Of a stretch of 64,000 nt of DNA, positions 20,990 to 30,298 are shown piece by piece. This DNA is from Parietichytrium sp. I65-24A (lineage: Eukaryota; Sar; Bigyra; Thraustochytrida; Thraustochytriidae). The stretch is from assembly GCA_012862575.1 (NCBI GenBank), contig BLSF01000038.1:126317-190316 (forward strand), written 5' to 3'. Both the position numbers and the translations under genes were made by a program. Numbering within the stretch: position 1 is the stretch's first letter; every line of letters begins with the position of its first letter. The notes under the pieces were generated by a model. That model saw only the letters and a list, made by a program, of their open reading frames with translations. It was not told the DNA's origin and made no database searches.

Positions 20990-23900
20990 TCACCTTTTAT
21001 GTTTCTTTTCAAGACTCAGACGCTGAGTCAGAGACTCCACGAATCGCAAATCCTTCCGACCCTTCTTGCTGGAGAAAATCTTCTGAATATTGGCACGCAC
21101 GACGCGCGGGTCCTTGTCTCCGTCCGGGTGGCGAGGAACCTTGACCAAGATCTCCGGGTCGGCCTCAACCTCGGTCAACTTTTGCCTCAGCTTGTGGACA
21201 TACTGCTCCGCGATCGGACGATCCTCGGCCCGCATCACATCGAGAATCCTCACGGCATCATCTAAGCGATCCTGGTAGGCGTATGCTTTCATCATCAAAC
21301 CCAGAGTTGCCGTGTCCATCTTTCTTTCGGAACCGAATTTCTCAAGTGCTTCTTGATAGCAGGCCTCAGCCTTTTCGTACTTCTCGTTGCGAATGAAAAG
21401 CTGCATCATCAACCGGTAGGTTTTCCTGTTCGGCTTGACGTTCCACTCTGCAAAAACTTCATTTTTGATACGTTCTGCACCTTCCATGGCGTCTCCGTTC
21501 GTGAAAACAGAGAGCAGGTTGTTCAACAATTCCACATCGGGCTTGTACTTGTGTTCCTGCACGATATTCTCAAAGTACTCCCACGCAGCCTTGGAGACAT
21601 TTTCGGGCTGATCTTCCTCCTTGTACTCCAAGGGATTTTCATTGTCTTCGAATGTGCCGTAATCATAGCTCGGCGCGGACTGCTGATGTGGCATGAGAGA
21701 ATTTCTATACTTCTCAATCAGCTCCTCATTCTCTTCTTCAGACATACCAACCTCTATGTACTGTCGAGAAGGTATTTTCTCCTCGCCCGCATCGTCCTGC
21801 GAGCGTGCGCCTTTGAAATCCTCCGGACTCGCATAGCCCTCTCCGGAATCGGAATTCTCATCGTCGACCTTCGACTGCCAAGCATCAACTACTGGAAGAC
21901 TCGACGGGGCCTCCTCAGGCTCCAAGTATTGCAGAGGTGAGGAGTGAGCCGATTGAGACAGTCTATTGTCCCTTGCAAGCTGACGGGCAGGTTCGCCGTC
22001 CAGTGCATTCCTCCCGACAAGTGGAGAACCGAACGATGCGCTTGGACTCTCGGAGCTCTTAGACTCTAATGCAAACGCACGAGACTTGACTTCTTCTGTG
22101 GATAAACCCCAGTCCTCAAACAGCCGCTCAAGAGCCTCACGTTTGCCTTCCTCCGTCAAATTCGATCGCGTGAAATCGCCATTATCCTCCAACATATCCT
22201 CCACGTATTCTTCTGGAATGCCGGTCTCGGAAGAAAACACCTTCATCATGGTCCGAAGAGGAATTTCTCGCGGCTCGCTCATAACTGGCGCGCTGCCGTG
22301 CTCCGGCGGGAAGAGAGATCCGCTTTGCGGGGCTGCTAATGAAGAACGCCGTTCGATGGTGACCCCGTATGCCTCCGGGTTCTCTTCGTACCTCCTGCGG
22401 TGGCCGTCCAATATTTTTTCGATAGTCTCTTGATCATCACTACTTCGTTCTAACACCTCACGCATGGAACTTAGTGACTCCTCAAATGATGGCACGGAAA
22501 GTGCGTCGTCGGCATCCACCCCATCCATTTCCTTCTCGGAAGGAGTCACGGAGGAATGTCTATACAACATATTGTTTCCTCCAAAATCAGGCATCAACTC
22601 CACATCTTCATCGTCGTCGTCGATTTCTAGCTCCATCCCATCATCAAAAGAGTCGGGCAGAGCCGCGGCCTTATTGTATGCCTCCAAGAAGTTCGATTTC
22701 CCAGAGCTGGCAACCTGGAGCTGATCCTCGCGTTCCATCTCTTGCAACCGTTTCTCGCTTTCCTGCGTACCCAGTTCCATAGCATGTTCGGTGAGCATCT
22801 TGCGCCAGCGCGGGTTGAAGAGGGAGTCTTTCGGCATGAATGCAAGAATCTTGATGAGCATTTTCGCCTCATCGACTCGTGGAGCCCGAGAGTCCGGATC
22901 TGGATCTGTCAAAGTATTGGCAAGGATGAGTGGCTGTTTACGCACATGCTCTGCTCGCTTCGCGTACACCCTCAAGATAGTGCTGTACGCTTTGGGGGAG
23001 ATTTCAACGTGGGGATTCTCGTGACGAAATTGCTTCCAGGTGCGTTGTGCGAGCGCAACATCGCAAAGAGCTTCGCATGCGGAGAGGAGCGCAGTAAGAG
23101 TGTCACTGTTCGCAGGTAATCCAAGCTGCCGCATTCTTGCGTATGCCTCAAACGCTCTAGGAGCTGTACTTGCGTCAGTGGCACATGCCTTCATGACGTT
23201 GAGATAGATGAGGCGCGTGGTGTGCGCTTCCATCCATTCCCCGCCCCGTGTCAAGTCGAGCATCCGAAGTAGGACGGGGTTAAGAATCTTAGTCTCAAAT
23301 TCGTGAAGCAAATGAAAAGCCTCGTAGCCGTTCTTCTCGTAGAAGGTCAACCGGGTCATGCTCTGGATCGTTGCTGTAGTGTGTTCGAACGAAAAGCGGG
23401 AGTTGAGGCCTTGCCAAATTCGCCGCGCCCGCTTATAATCGTGTTTGTCCAGGCAGCCATTCAGAAGGGCAGATGCAACTTCTGCAGATACCTCTTTTCC
23501 CTGCCGGATGATTTTGCTTTCGACAAATTCTGCGGCAGCGTGCGGGTCTCTGTATTTGAGCAGCAGTCTTACAACCACTGCTTGCGCCCGACACCGTTTC
23601 CTGTCCTCATGAAACAACGGGTCGAGCGCTGAATAGAGCTCCAATGCTTGGTCCACCTTCCCATCGTGCGCCAACTCCACAAATTTGCGGTACACGACAT
23701 TCACATTCTCGAAATCAGAATTTAGGGCCGGGTAGGTTCGCTGCACACCCTGCATTTCCAGTATTTCCAATGCCTCTTCCACAGAAGCGACACCACTTGA
23801 CGGGCCAAAGCTCCTCACCCCCTTGGACTCGTCTCGCTGATGGTCCACTGCATTGCTGCTTCCACGGCCGATCGCCAGCATGGCAGGTGAGTCTAGTAAG

Positions 23901-24235
23901 GAGAAGTCTGGGGGGGTTTGCAAAATTTGGCCCATCTCTTGCACGGCCATGATGACGTTCTTGAGGTTCTCTGGCTTAATAAGCTTCTTGAATTCCTCAG
24001 GATGATTCGGCGGGTGGTTGTACTCTGCGTACCTCAATTTACCCCTCATGTTACCTGGGTCGTCCCTCGGACGATTTCGCACCATATTCCGCTTCGCCTT
24101 GCCATTCTTCTTGCTCCTCGGCCGTCGCGACTGCAAGACCTCGTGCGCATTTGTGGCGAGCTGTCGATACGCCGACGCCCCCTGCCCCGCCTTCCTTCTC
24201 CAGTGCGCCCCAAGGCTTCCCAGAGCGCCACTCAT
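20990..24235 (-). CDS. Pentatricopeptide-repeat protein, probably organellar
   Basis: Intronless 1,081-residue frame from an ATG. The first ~55 residues are Arg/Lys/Ala/Ser-rich with almost no acid, as in a mitochondrial targeting sequence. PPR-like helical hairpins occur in two blocks. The first lies at about residues 170-430, for example VYRKFVELAHDGKVDQALELY, AFEAYARMRQLGLPANSDTL and AYSTILRVYAKR. The second lies at about 915-1040, for example LLNNLLSVFTNGDAMEGAERI, TYRLMMQLFIRNEKYEKAEACY and MMKAYAYQDRLDDAVRILD. About 480 acidic, Ser-rich, probably disordered residues separate them, which is unusual for a PPR protein. PPR proteins bind organellar RNA for processing, stability or translation; the target is unknown. 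It converges with the PET117-like gene and is head to head with the ZZ-finger gene. Confidence 0.85.
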   Translation of the reverse strand: MSGALGSLGAHWRRKAGQGASAYRQLATNAHEVLQSRRPRSKKNGKAKRNMVRNRPRDDPGNMRGKLRYAEYNHPPNHPEEFKKLIKPENLKNVIMAVQEMGQILQTPPDFSLLDSPAMLAIGRGSSNAVDHQRDESKGVRSFGPSSGVASVEEALEILEMQGVQRTYPALNSDFENVNVVYRKFVELAHDGKVDQALELYSALDPLFHEDRKRCRAQAVVVRLLLKYRDPHAAAEFVESKIIRQGKEVSAEVASALLNGCLDKHDYKRARRIWQGLNSRFSFEHTTATIQSMTRLTFYEKNGYEAFHLLHEFETKILNPVLLRMLDLTRGGEWMEAHTTRLIYLNVMKACATDASTAPRAFEAYARMRQLGLPANSDTLTALLSACEALCDVALAQRTWKQFRHENPHVEISPKAYSTILRVYAKRAEHVRKQPLILANTLTDPDPDSRAPRVDEAKMLIKILAFMPKDSLFNPRWRKMLTEHAMELGTQESEKRLQEMEREDQLQVASSGKSNFLEAYNKAAALPDSFDDGMELEIDDDDEDVELMPDFGGNNMLYRHSSVTPSEKEMDGVDADDALSVPSFEESLSSMREVLERSSDDQETIEKILDGHRRRYEENPEAYGVTIERRSSLAAPQSGSLFPPEHGSAPVMSEPREIPLRTMMKVFSSETGIPEEYVEDMLEDNGDFTRSNLTEEGKREALERLFEDWGLSTEEVKSRAFALESKSSESPSASFGSPLVGRNALDGEPARQLARDNRLSQSAHSSPLQYLEPEEAPSSLPVVDAWQSKVDDENSDSGEGYASPEDFKGARSQDDAGEEKIPSRQYIEVGMSEEENEELIEKYRNSLMPHQQSAPSYDYGTFEDNENPLEYKEEDQPENVSKAAWEYFENIVQEHKYKPDVELLNNLLSVFTNGDAMEGAERIKNEVFAEWNVKPNRKTYRLMMQLFIRNEKYEKAEACYQEALEKFGSERKMDTATLGLMMKAYAYQDRLDDAVRILDVMRAEDRPIAEQYVHKLRQKLTEVEADPEILVKVPRHPDGDKDPRVVRANIQKIFSSKKGRKDLRFVESLTQRLSLEKKHKR

Positions 24236-24747
24236 CTCAGCTCCCTCTTTCTCCCACGCCCACTCTTCGCGACCGACCTCTCTTCAACCGAGCGCCACCA
24301 GGACGCGCGCGCGTATGGAACTATGCGCACGTTTCCTACAATACTACAATACTACAATACGCTCCATCTCGCATCTCGGAGGCTGGCCAACCAATCTGGG
24401 GAACGCTTGCCATGTCGCTACTAGCTGGTGCTGTAGCGTCGTCCTTAGAGATCGTTGGAGATGTTGGAGAATGTCGGAGACGCACACTATGCACATGCAT
24501 TCATTCTCAATGTTCATTAGAGAGAAAGAGAAACAGAGAGGGGAAAGAAGGACGGGCAACCTGCGCGGCGAGCGGGTGCGCAGCACGGTGCGGCGCGTTA
24601 GGTAGCCAGATAGGAAGATAGGAAGATAGGGAGATTGGCAGGTAGCCGTTCGCTCACTGTACCGTGAAGAGGCAGCCCGTGCGAGTAGCATGCAGCGTGG
24701 CAGGTAAGGGCGAAGAGGATAGGAGGCCCGAAGGCAGGCCGGGCAAT
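24236..24747. other. Divergent promoter interval, PPR / ZZ-finger genes
   Basis: 512 bp containing ACTACAAT repeats (about 24340-24360) and GATAGGAAG-type repeats (about 24607-24635). No gene is seen. Confidence 0.5.
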
Positions 24748-26013
24748 ATGTCAAAGAGCAACGCACGCGGTAAAGAGATGGAGTATGGCTGCGACAATTG
24801 CGGCAAACGGCCTCTTGTAAATTTTAGGTTCTCTTGTCAGATGTGCGAGGACTATGACTTGTGTGAACAGTGCTTCTCCTCCGCCCACGTATTTCATGGG
24901 CACCATCTGAATCACATTGTGCCAAAAAGGATAATCGACGAGGGAGTGGAAGTTGTTGTTTTGAGTCCTAAAGCAGCCTCTGGCTCTGATGGCCGTGACT
25001 ATTCGGAGCCTGAGCACTTTGGAAAAGAAATACGATTTTCCACGGTCTGCTCCTTTTTTGGACTCCCTGTGGGGTTGAGCCCCACAGAGGCTGCATCGCA
25101 ACTCTTCGTTCAAGCGGGGTTTCCGGAGATATTTTCTTCGCAGCAGGACTCGGAATGCTCTGTTCTTTTTTGTGAACTGATTTTCGTGGCATGGAGAGCA
25201 TTCGTTAAAATATCAGGATCAGTAGTGGAAAACGACGCTAGGCCCTTGAGTAACAAGTTCGGCCAGCTGATTTGTATCTCTGCGTCCTTGTTGTGTGATC
25301 TTCCCAAGCCCGAGCCCAAGTTGGATTACCCTCTTTTGCGCCAACGTAAGAGGCTCGCCGCCCTCGGTTTGCTGGCTTCGCTGGTCGCGCAGGTAAAGCA
25401 CAAGCTTACTAAAGCAAGTTCTAACAACGGTGTCGCTCTTGCTCCATCTGCGCTATTAGAATCCTTTCTTAAACAGTTGCAATCATTTGCGAACAAGCCC
25501 ACTGTTGAGAGCTACCGACATGGGATACAGACGCTAAAAACATGTAGTGACATGGAGCTCGCTCGTGATTACCTATCAGCCTCTGATCGTGCTGAAATGA
25601 AAAGAGTCTTCGAAGTAGCCGCGAAAGTGCTTAGTGATTATTACGCCAATTTGAACGTCGTAGTAACAGAGCCTTCTAATACGCCGCGAGGCAATCTATC
25701 GGATGAAACTCGTCCGGGGAGCTCAAAAGCTACAAAGAAACGAGCGCGGGAGATGAGTTCGCCGTTTCGCGCTGGCCTTGCAAAGCAAGCCAAATCGAGC
25801 TCCGTGAGTGACGATGGCGGAATGCCTGGTACTTTGGAGGGTTTACAAGAGGAAATTCTCCGGCTTCGGCAAGCCGTCCGGCTATCTGACGAACGGGTCA
25901 ACAAATTGGTTGAGATGGTTCAGGGCGGACTGTTACGAATCAATCAAGATCTCTCGGTTTTGCAAGATAGTCAGGGCAAGAAAAAGAAGAAGGGTGTCAC
26001 AAAAGGGCCATGA
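24748..26013 (+). CDS. ZZ-type zinc-finger protein of unknown function
   Basis: Intronless 421-residue protein from the ATG at 24748 (MSKSNARGK); an in-frame extension begins with GTG at 24664. Residues about 14-60 form a ZZ finger: YGCDNC, then FSCQMC, DLCEQCF, and a His-rich end (HVFHGHHLNH). ZZ fingers bind two zinc ions and often read histone tails or N-terminal residues of partner proteins. The middle of the protein is helical and unrecognised. Near the C-terminus are a KKRAREM nuclear-type signal, a predicted coiled coil (EGLQEEILRLRQAVRLSDERV) and a Lys-rich tail. Nuclear location is inferred. It converges with the MFS gene. Confidence 0.82.
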   Translation: MSKSNARGKEMEYGCDNCGKRPLVNFRFSCQMCEDYDLCEQCFSSAHVFHGHHLNHIVPKRIIDEGVEVVVLSPKAASGSDGRDYSEPEHFGKEIRFSTVCSFFGLPVGLSPTEAASQLFVQAGFPEIFSSQQDSECSVLFCELIFVAWRAFVKISGSVVENDARPLSNKFGQLICISASLLCDLPKPEPKLDYPLLRQRKRLAALGLLASLVAQVKHKLTKASSNNGVALAPSALLESFLKQLQSFANKPTVESYRHGIQTLKTCSDMELARDYLSASDRAEMKRVFEVAAKVLSDYYANLNVVVTEPSNTPRGNLSDETRPGSSKATKKRAREMSSPFRAGLAKQAKSSSVSDDGGMPGTLEGLQEEILRLRQAVRLSDERVNKLVEMVQGGLLRINQDLSVLQDSQGKKKKKGVTKGP

Positions 26014-26336
26014 CAGTCGCGCTGTACTTGTGGGAAAGGTAGCGCGTCTTTCTTTGTTTTCTACTCTCGATAGCCTTCACTGTAGGTTAGTAAGAAGAGT
26101 GAAAATCATATAGTTTACCTCACTTTTTTACAAAGCATAAAATTAGTATACAAAAAAGTAAAAACTCGCTCTACTATATGAGCTGCACCATACAAGACCA
26201 CCATGATCGTGAATATACGCGTGCCTGAAACAAACACAATTGCCAAGTTGTTAAAAGAATGAAACGCAACACCTTCGAGGAAACCTCGATGCGGGAACTT
26301 CAAATGGGACGTGGAGCGAGACGTCTCCGACCTCGC
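26014..26336. other. Convergent 3' flanks, ZZ-finger / MFS genes
   Basis: 323 bp, relatively A/T-rich at 26100-26170. No gene is seen. Confidence 0.5.
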
Positions 26337-28056
26337 TCAAGCTGTCACAGCGAGATCCACTTCCTCTGTATCCTCGGAAACTGACTGTACTCGCGGCCTC
26401 GCGGTGAGCTCGACCTCAGGGTCACACGTAGCATCTACATGAACGCTGTCGAGAGCAAGGCTTGCACCCGGTGCATGGCCGTAGTTAAGTTCTTGAGGAA
26501 CGAAGAGCCGTATATACATAGCAAGAGCACCACTCAGACCAGCCATCAAGAAGAATGTAAAGGTGAAATTGAAGGGCGGTACACGCATCCCATTGTTGAT
26601 CGACCAAGCGTAAGTGAAGCCTGCGCAAATCGGTCCAATGGCCTTGTACAGACTTCCCACGCCCATGACTATACCATTGACGGATCCGCGCTGATGTATT
26701 TCACAACTGTTATTCACCATCACGTTGGATGCCACAAACATGACTAGGCTGAGCATATTCTGAATCGAGCGCTGCACGATCAGGAGTAAGATGAGCGTCG
26801 AGTGCTGTTCCACCCCCAGGTACCACACCAAAGGCAGTTGAGCAAAGTAGGCAAGATGTAAACTCGAACCTAGCACCGCGAATTCTGTTGGTAACCACAA
26901 CGCAACCAATTTGTCCAGGATGACGAGCTGAAACAAGAGCATAAGAATTGCCGCTGCCGAGAGAACCATTCCGATTGTTTTTGCATCGAAATCAAATCCG
27001 CCAACGCTCCCCGATGACATCAGCCAAAGTGGGAAGAGCTCCATAATGACAATCGCGATAAAGCTAAAGTATGAGTAAACATTGCAAGCTTTGCGCACCT
27101 TGTCAGTAGCCCACAGCGAACTCATGGTACTGAAGAATCGGCCCACCTCTGAAGGGGTCTGGGCCGGCTCGACTTCAGCCCTTGGCATGGCATCTTTTTC
27201 GCCATGGGGCGCCTCAATGGGATCATCCGACGAGGCGAGCTTTGTATACTTTGCCCCACGTTTGCAAAACATCGAGGACAACGGAACCGGGTCAGGAAGG
27301 GTCTCTGGAAGAAAAATCATCACACATACCCCCGAGAGAGCAGCAATTGTTGCGGATACAAGATTTGGCAAGAGAAATGGATTCTCCGTCATCAGTGGAA
27401 GTCTGGCAAGGAAACTGTCAGGATACTGGTTCGCTGGATCATAGAGCAACCCACTGATTGCAGGACCCAAGATATTTCCCAGGGTGCTCGACCCACTGAA
27501 AATGTTCATCGCCCACGCTTGCTCTTCGGAACTCTTCCCAACCAGTTCACTTGAGAGCTATATATGCAGGGGAGCATCCAAATCGCATACAAACACGCCA
27601 GTTAGCCAACGGCAAATGAAGACAGACGGCCTCTGCAACAGTTCAGCGTGACCAGGTACCCCAATAGGGCACGCTCCGACTTACGGTCTTTGAGGTACCG
27701 ACTACCCCCGAAAATAGCCCCATGATCAACCTGCAAGCGATGGCAAATTCAAAACTTGGCGAGAGTCCAAACCCGACCTGGAAGATACACATTATGACGC
27801 AGCCAAGGAGCAGTACGGGCTTTCGCCCAACTCTGTCCGCCATGAAGCCCCACACAAAGGATGCAGGTATTCTCGCAAGCATGAACGTCGACGCTAGCAG
27901 TCCTGCTCTGTACCCTGCTTCATCCTTTGTCCCATTCGTGAAATGCGTCACCATGAAGCCGACATATGGAAACACATTTGTCAAGAGATAGTTATTCGCA
28001 AACGCGGCCGACGCTGCCGCCAGCAACAGTGACGTGTTAAACTTCTTTTCCGCCAT
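26337..28056 (-). CDS. Major facilitator superfamily transporter (ZIF-like), two exons
   Basis: Exons 28056-27685 and 27557-26337 encode 530 residues. The 127-bp intron starts GTAAGT and ends ATAG; phase 0 splicing gives GVVGTSKT-LSSELVGKSSEEQAWAMN, which is continuous with the plant and fungal ZIF1/ZIFL-like transporters. MFS motif A reads GFMADRVGRKP between helices 2 and 3. NILGPAISGLLYDPANQYP and FLPETLP are typical of this subgroup. About twelve helices can be counted, with a hydrophilic central loop at about residues 225-290 and a C-terminal acidic tail. ZIF-like carriers move zinc-chelator complexes, potassium or organic ions across plasma or vacuolar membranes; the substrate here is not predictable. 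The frame is open upstream to a GTG at 28155; 28056 is the first ATG. Confidence 0.9.
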
Positions 28057-28467
28057 CACGACGTCCGACGGTAGCTCTGCAAGCACCTTCCTTCCGCTCC
28101 AACCACCCGTGACCACCGGACTGTCGCTGTGCACGAGTAGCTTGACACGGAGCACAGCAACTCACGCAGTTTCGCCGCTCCCAGGGCCTTTATTTTATAC
28201 CAAGCAGTTCGCAAAACTCGGCATCCCTCCGCGGCTCAGATGTGTCAGACAGAGGTGATCAATAGGTGTGTCCCCGAAAAATTTCACTCACCCTCACTCC
28301 AATCATCCCAATCCACCAAAACAAATGCCATACGTGGTAGACAAGTACGGAGTACTGGAATGGTAAGCCCTGCGCCTCGATCCATGTTGACACTAAGTGA
28401 CTTCTATACTCCGTCGCCAGGGGATCCCAGGGGGCCTCACACGCCCCGGGTCTATCGTTCGCTTTCA

Positions 28468-28570
28468 CCGGGGGCCCCCGGGGCCGTGGTATAGTAAAAC
28501 GTACGCGTACGTACACGAGCTGTACTCGGGTATCATTAAGGGTGCTCATGGTCTGCGAAGAATTCTTCGC
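28468..28570. repeat. Cluster of three perfect palindromes
   Basis: CCGGGGGCCCCCGG at 28468-28481, CGTACGCGTACG at 28500-28511 and GCGAAGAATTCTTCGC at 28555-28570. Each is its own reverse complement. Confidence 0.85.
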
Positions 28571-28842
28571 CAGGCCCTGGCAATGCATGAAACAGCAAAA
28601 AAAATGAAGAAGTTACTGCCTGCCACGTACTACAAATACTGCGTACCATCTTACTTGAACACCTCTGTCGATACAAAAGTTGGACTTGCCGGATTCCCCA
28701 GAGCATGTCCGAAAGACTCATGCGAGTCTTCAATGCCTGTCAGTGGATCCTCGGATAGCGACGTGAGACCAAATCGATCATAGCTTGCGCCCACACTTTC
28801 TAAATTCTAAAATTTGCCCTGCGACAGTGTTTCTGATCCGCA

Positions 28843-28929
28843 GAGCCCTACGCTCCGTGGACTCAACCCTTCGATAAAGCTTTGCCTTCTGAAGCATCGA
28901 GCTCCCGAGCACTTTAACCATTAGGCCTC
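28843..28929 (-). other. Structured, tRNA-like 87-nt segment (uncertain)
   Basis: On the minus strand the ends GAGGCCTA and TAGGGCTC pair at 7 of 8 positions. An inner hairpin pairs TCGAT with ATCGA and GCTT with AAGC. TGGTTAAAGTGC and GGTTGAGTCC loosely resemble pol III A and B boxes. The cloverleaf does not close properly, so this could be a tRNA relic, a tRNA-derived repeat or chance. Confidence 0.25.
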
Positions 28930-29723
28930 CATGTGCGCCCACATTTCAAATATGCCTGTCCCCTGAAGACCCGGTGATCGTGATCATCATGAAGCCACGA
29001 AGGGCAGCGTAAACAAACCCTATCAGAAGGTGGGGTGATGGCTTGCGATGGCTTCTAGCTGGTTTCCTGGAACCGAAAGTATGCTTACTGAGTTTATAGT
29101 CCATAATACTTTCTAGATGATAAATTAAGAGTCTCCTAACCGTTTGTTCTTTTTGTTCCTCTTTTGGCATCTCTCAACACAAGCTCTCTCAACTTGCTGG
29201 CGATTCATGTGGCGTATGAAGCCGGAGAACGTTTTGCGGAATTTACTTGGACAATATTCCAAAGTTCGAGTGTGGATTCCAGTAGGTACTCTATGAATAG
29301 CTAGAGCTAGCTGATATTTGCGCGCAAAGCAAGCCGACCGTCACACCCGTTTCCCCTTAGAGTTTACAGTCATTCTCCTGCATTCACACGTCGGTTCACC
29401 GTCAGTTAGATTTTGGCCCAGAGGCATCCAGATGCGCAATGAACACTTAGTTTTCAGCTTCTTAGCCTCTCAGCGAAGAAGCCAAAGCGTTGTGCTAGTG
29501 GCCATCCAATGCCCACTTGGACTCCCCCGTCTCCCTCGTCCGACGTCCACACGGTACAACTGAAGTCACCAATCCGGTAAACAATGGCAGTACTACTGAC
29601 TTATGAGTACTACTACTCGTACTACTGCCCAAAGCTGCAATGCAGTTCAAGTTCTGCGAGCAACGAACGAGCATTGCATTTTCCTAGCTGGCTACTAGCC
29701 CCCCGAGTGGAGAACTGACAACT

Positions 29724-29782
29724 TGCAACGGCTGATGGATGATGATGGATTGTTGATGATTGATGATGGATGATGGATGATG
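29724..29782 (+). repeat. GATGGATGATGAT-rich microsatellite
   Basis: Imperfect GATG/GATT run in the giant gene's upstream region. Confidence 0.75.
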
Positions 29783-30298
29783 CGAGAAATGTGAGTGCAA
29801 TAGTGCAATAGAATTTCGAAAGGAAAAGAAAAGGTTCGCAGTCAACGCAAGCTAGGCGAGTTCCACGGACTGAGAGTGCGTTTGAGAGCAAGTGACCAGC
29901 TAGAGGCCTGGTACTCATTTCTCAAGTAGCGAGCAGCGAGCAGCGAGCAGCGACCGCTGGTTACAAGTGCACTCTGTGGTCCTCTGAACTCACAGTCAGA
30001 TCATAGGAGGTAGTGAACCGCGTGCTACGGGTATATAGCGAATGAGTGAGTGCTGAGCGGACTTGGGATCCAACGCAAGTAGATCGGAGGCGGTTCGTGG
30101 GTTCGTGGGTTCGAAGCATCTGCGCAGGTGGCAGAGCAAGAGGAAGAGGAGAGGAAGAGTGAGCGAGCGAGCAGAGGCTGTGCGTGTACGAGCGGTTCCT
30201 GTTCAGGTGCCAAAGAGTGTGTGAGAAACATCCGAGTGGGAAAGGTGATATTGGAGTGGCGGTTTTCCGGTTGCGAAGGAGCTGGGCGAACGAGACTG

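Larger units (their letters stand above)
28057..30298. other. Divergent intergenic region upstream of giant gene
   Basis: 2.2 kb without a convincing gene. It contains three perfect palindromes at 28468-28570, a structured tRNA-like segment at 28843-28929, a GATG-rich run at about 29724-29782 and a CGAGCAG run at about 29929-29952. The first 57 codons before the giant protein's ATG are open but start with GTG. A 128-codon frame at 28397-28783 has no motif I recognise. Confidence 0.5.

Noticed and set aside
28397-28783. 128-codon plus-strand frame
   Set aside because: Covers the palindrome cluster and no family motif is seen; coding potential not convincing.
30095-30120. GGTTCG repeats resembling tRNA T-loops
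   Set aside because: Only a short GTGGGTTC tandem repeat; no paired acceptor or A box.
30128-30298. In-frame 57-codon N-terminal extension of the giant protein
   Set aside because: Starts with GTG, is Glu/Arg-rich, and would bury the clear signal peptide that begins at the ATG at 30299.
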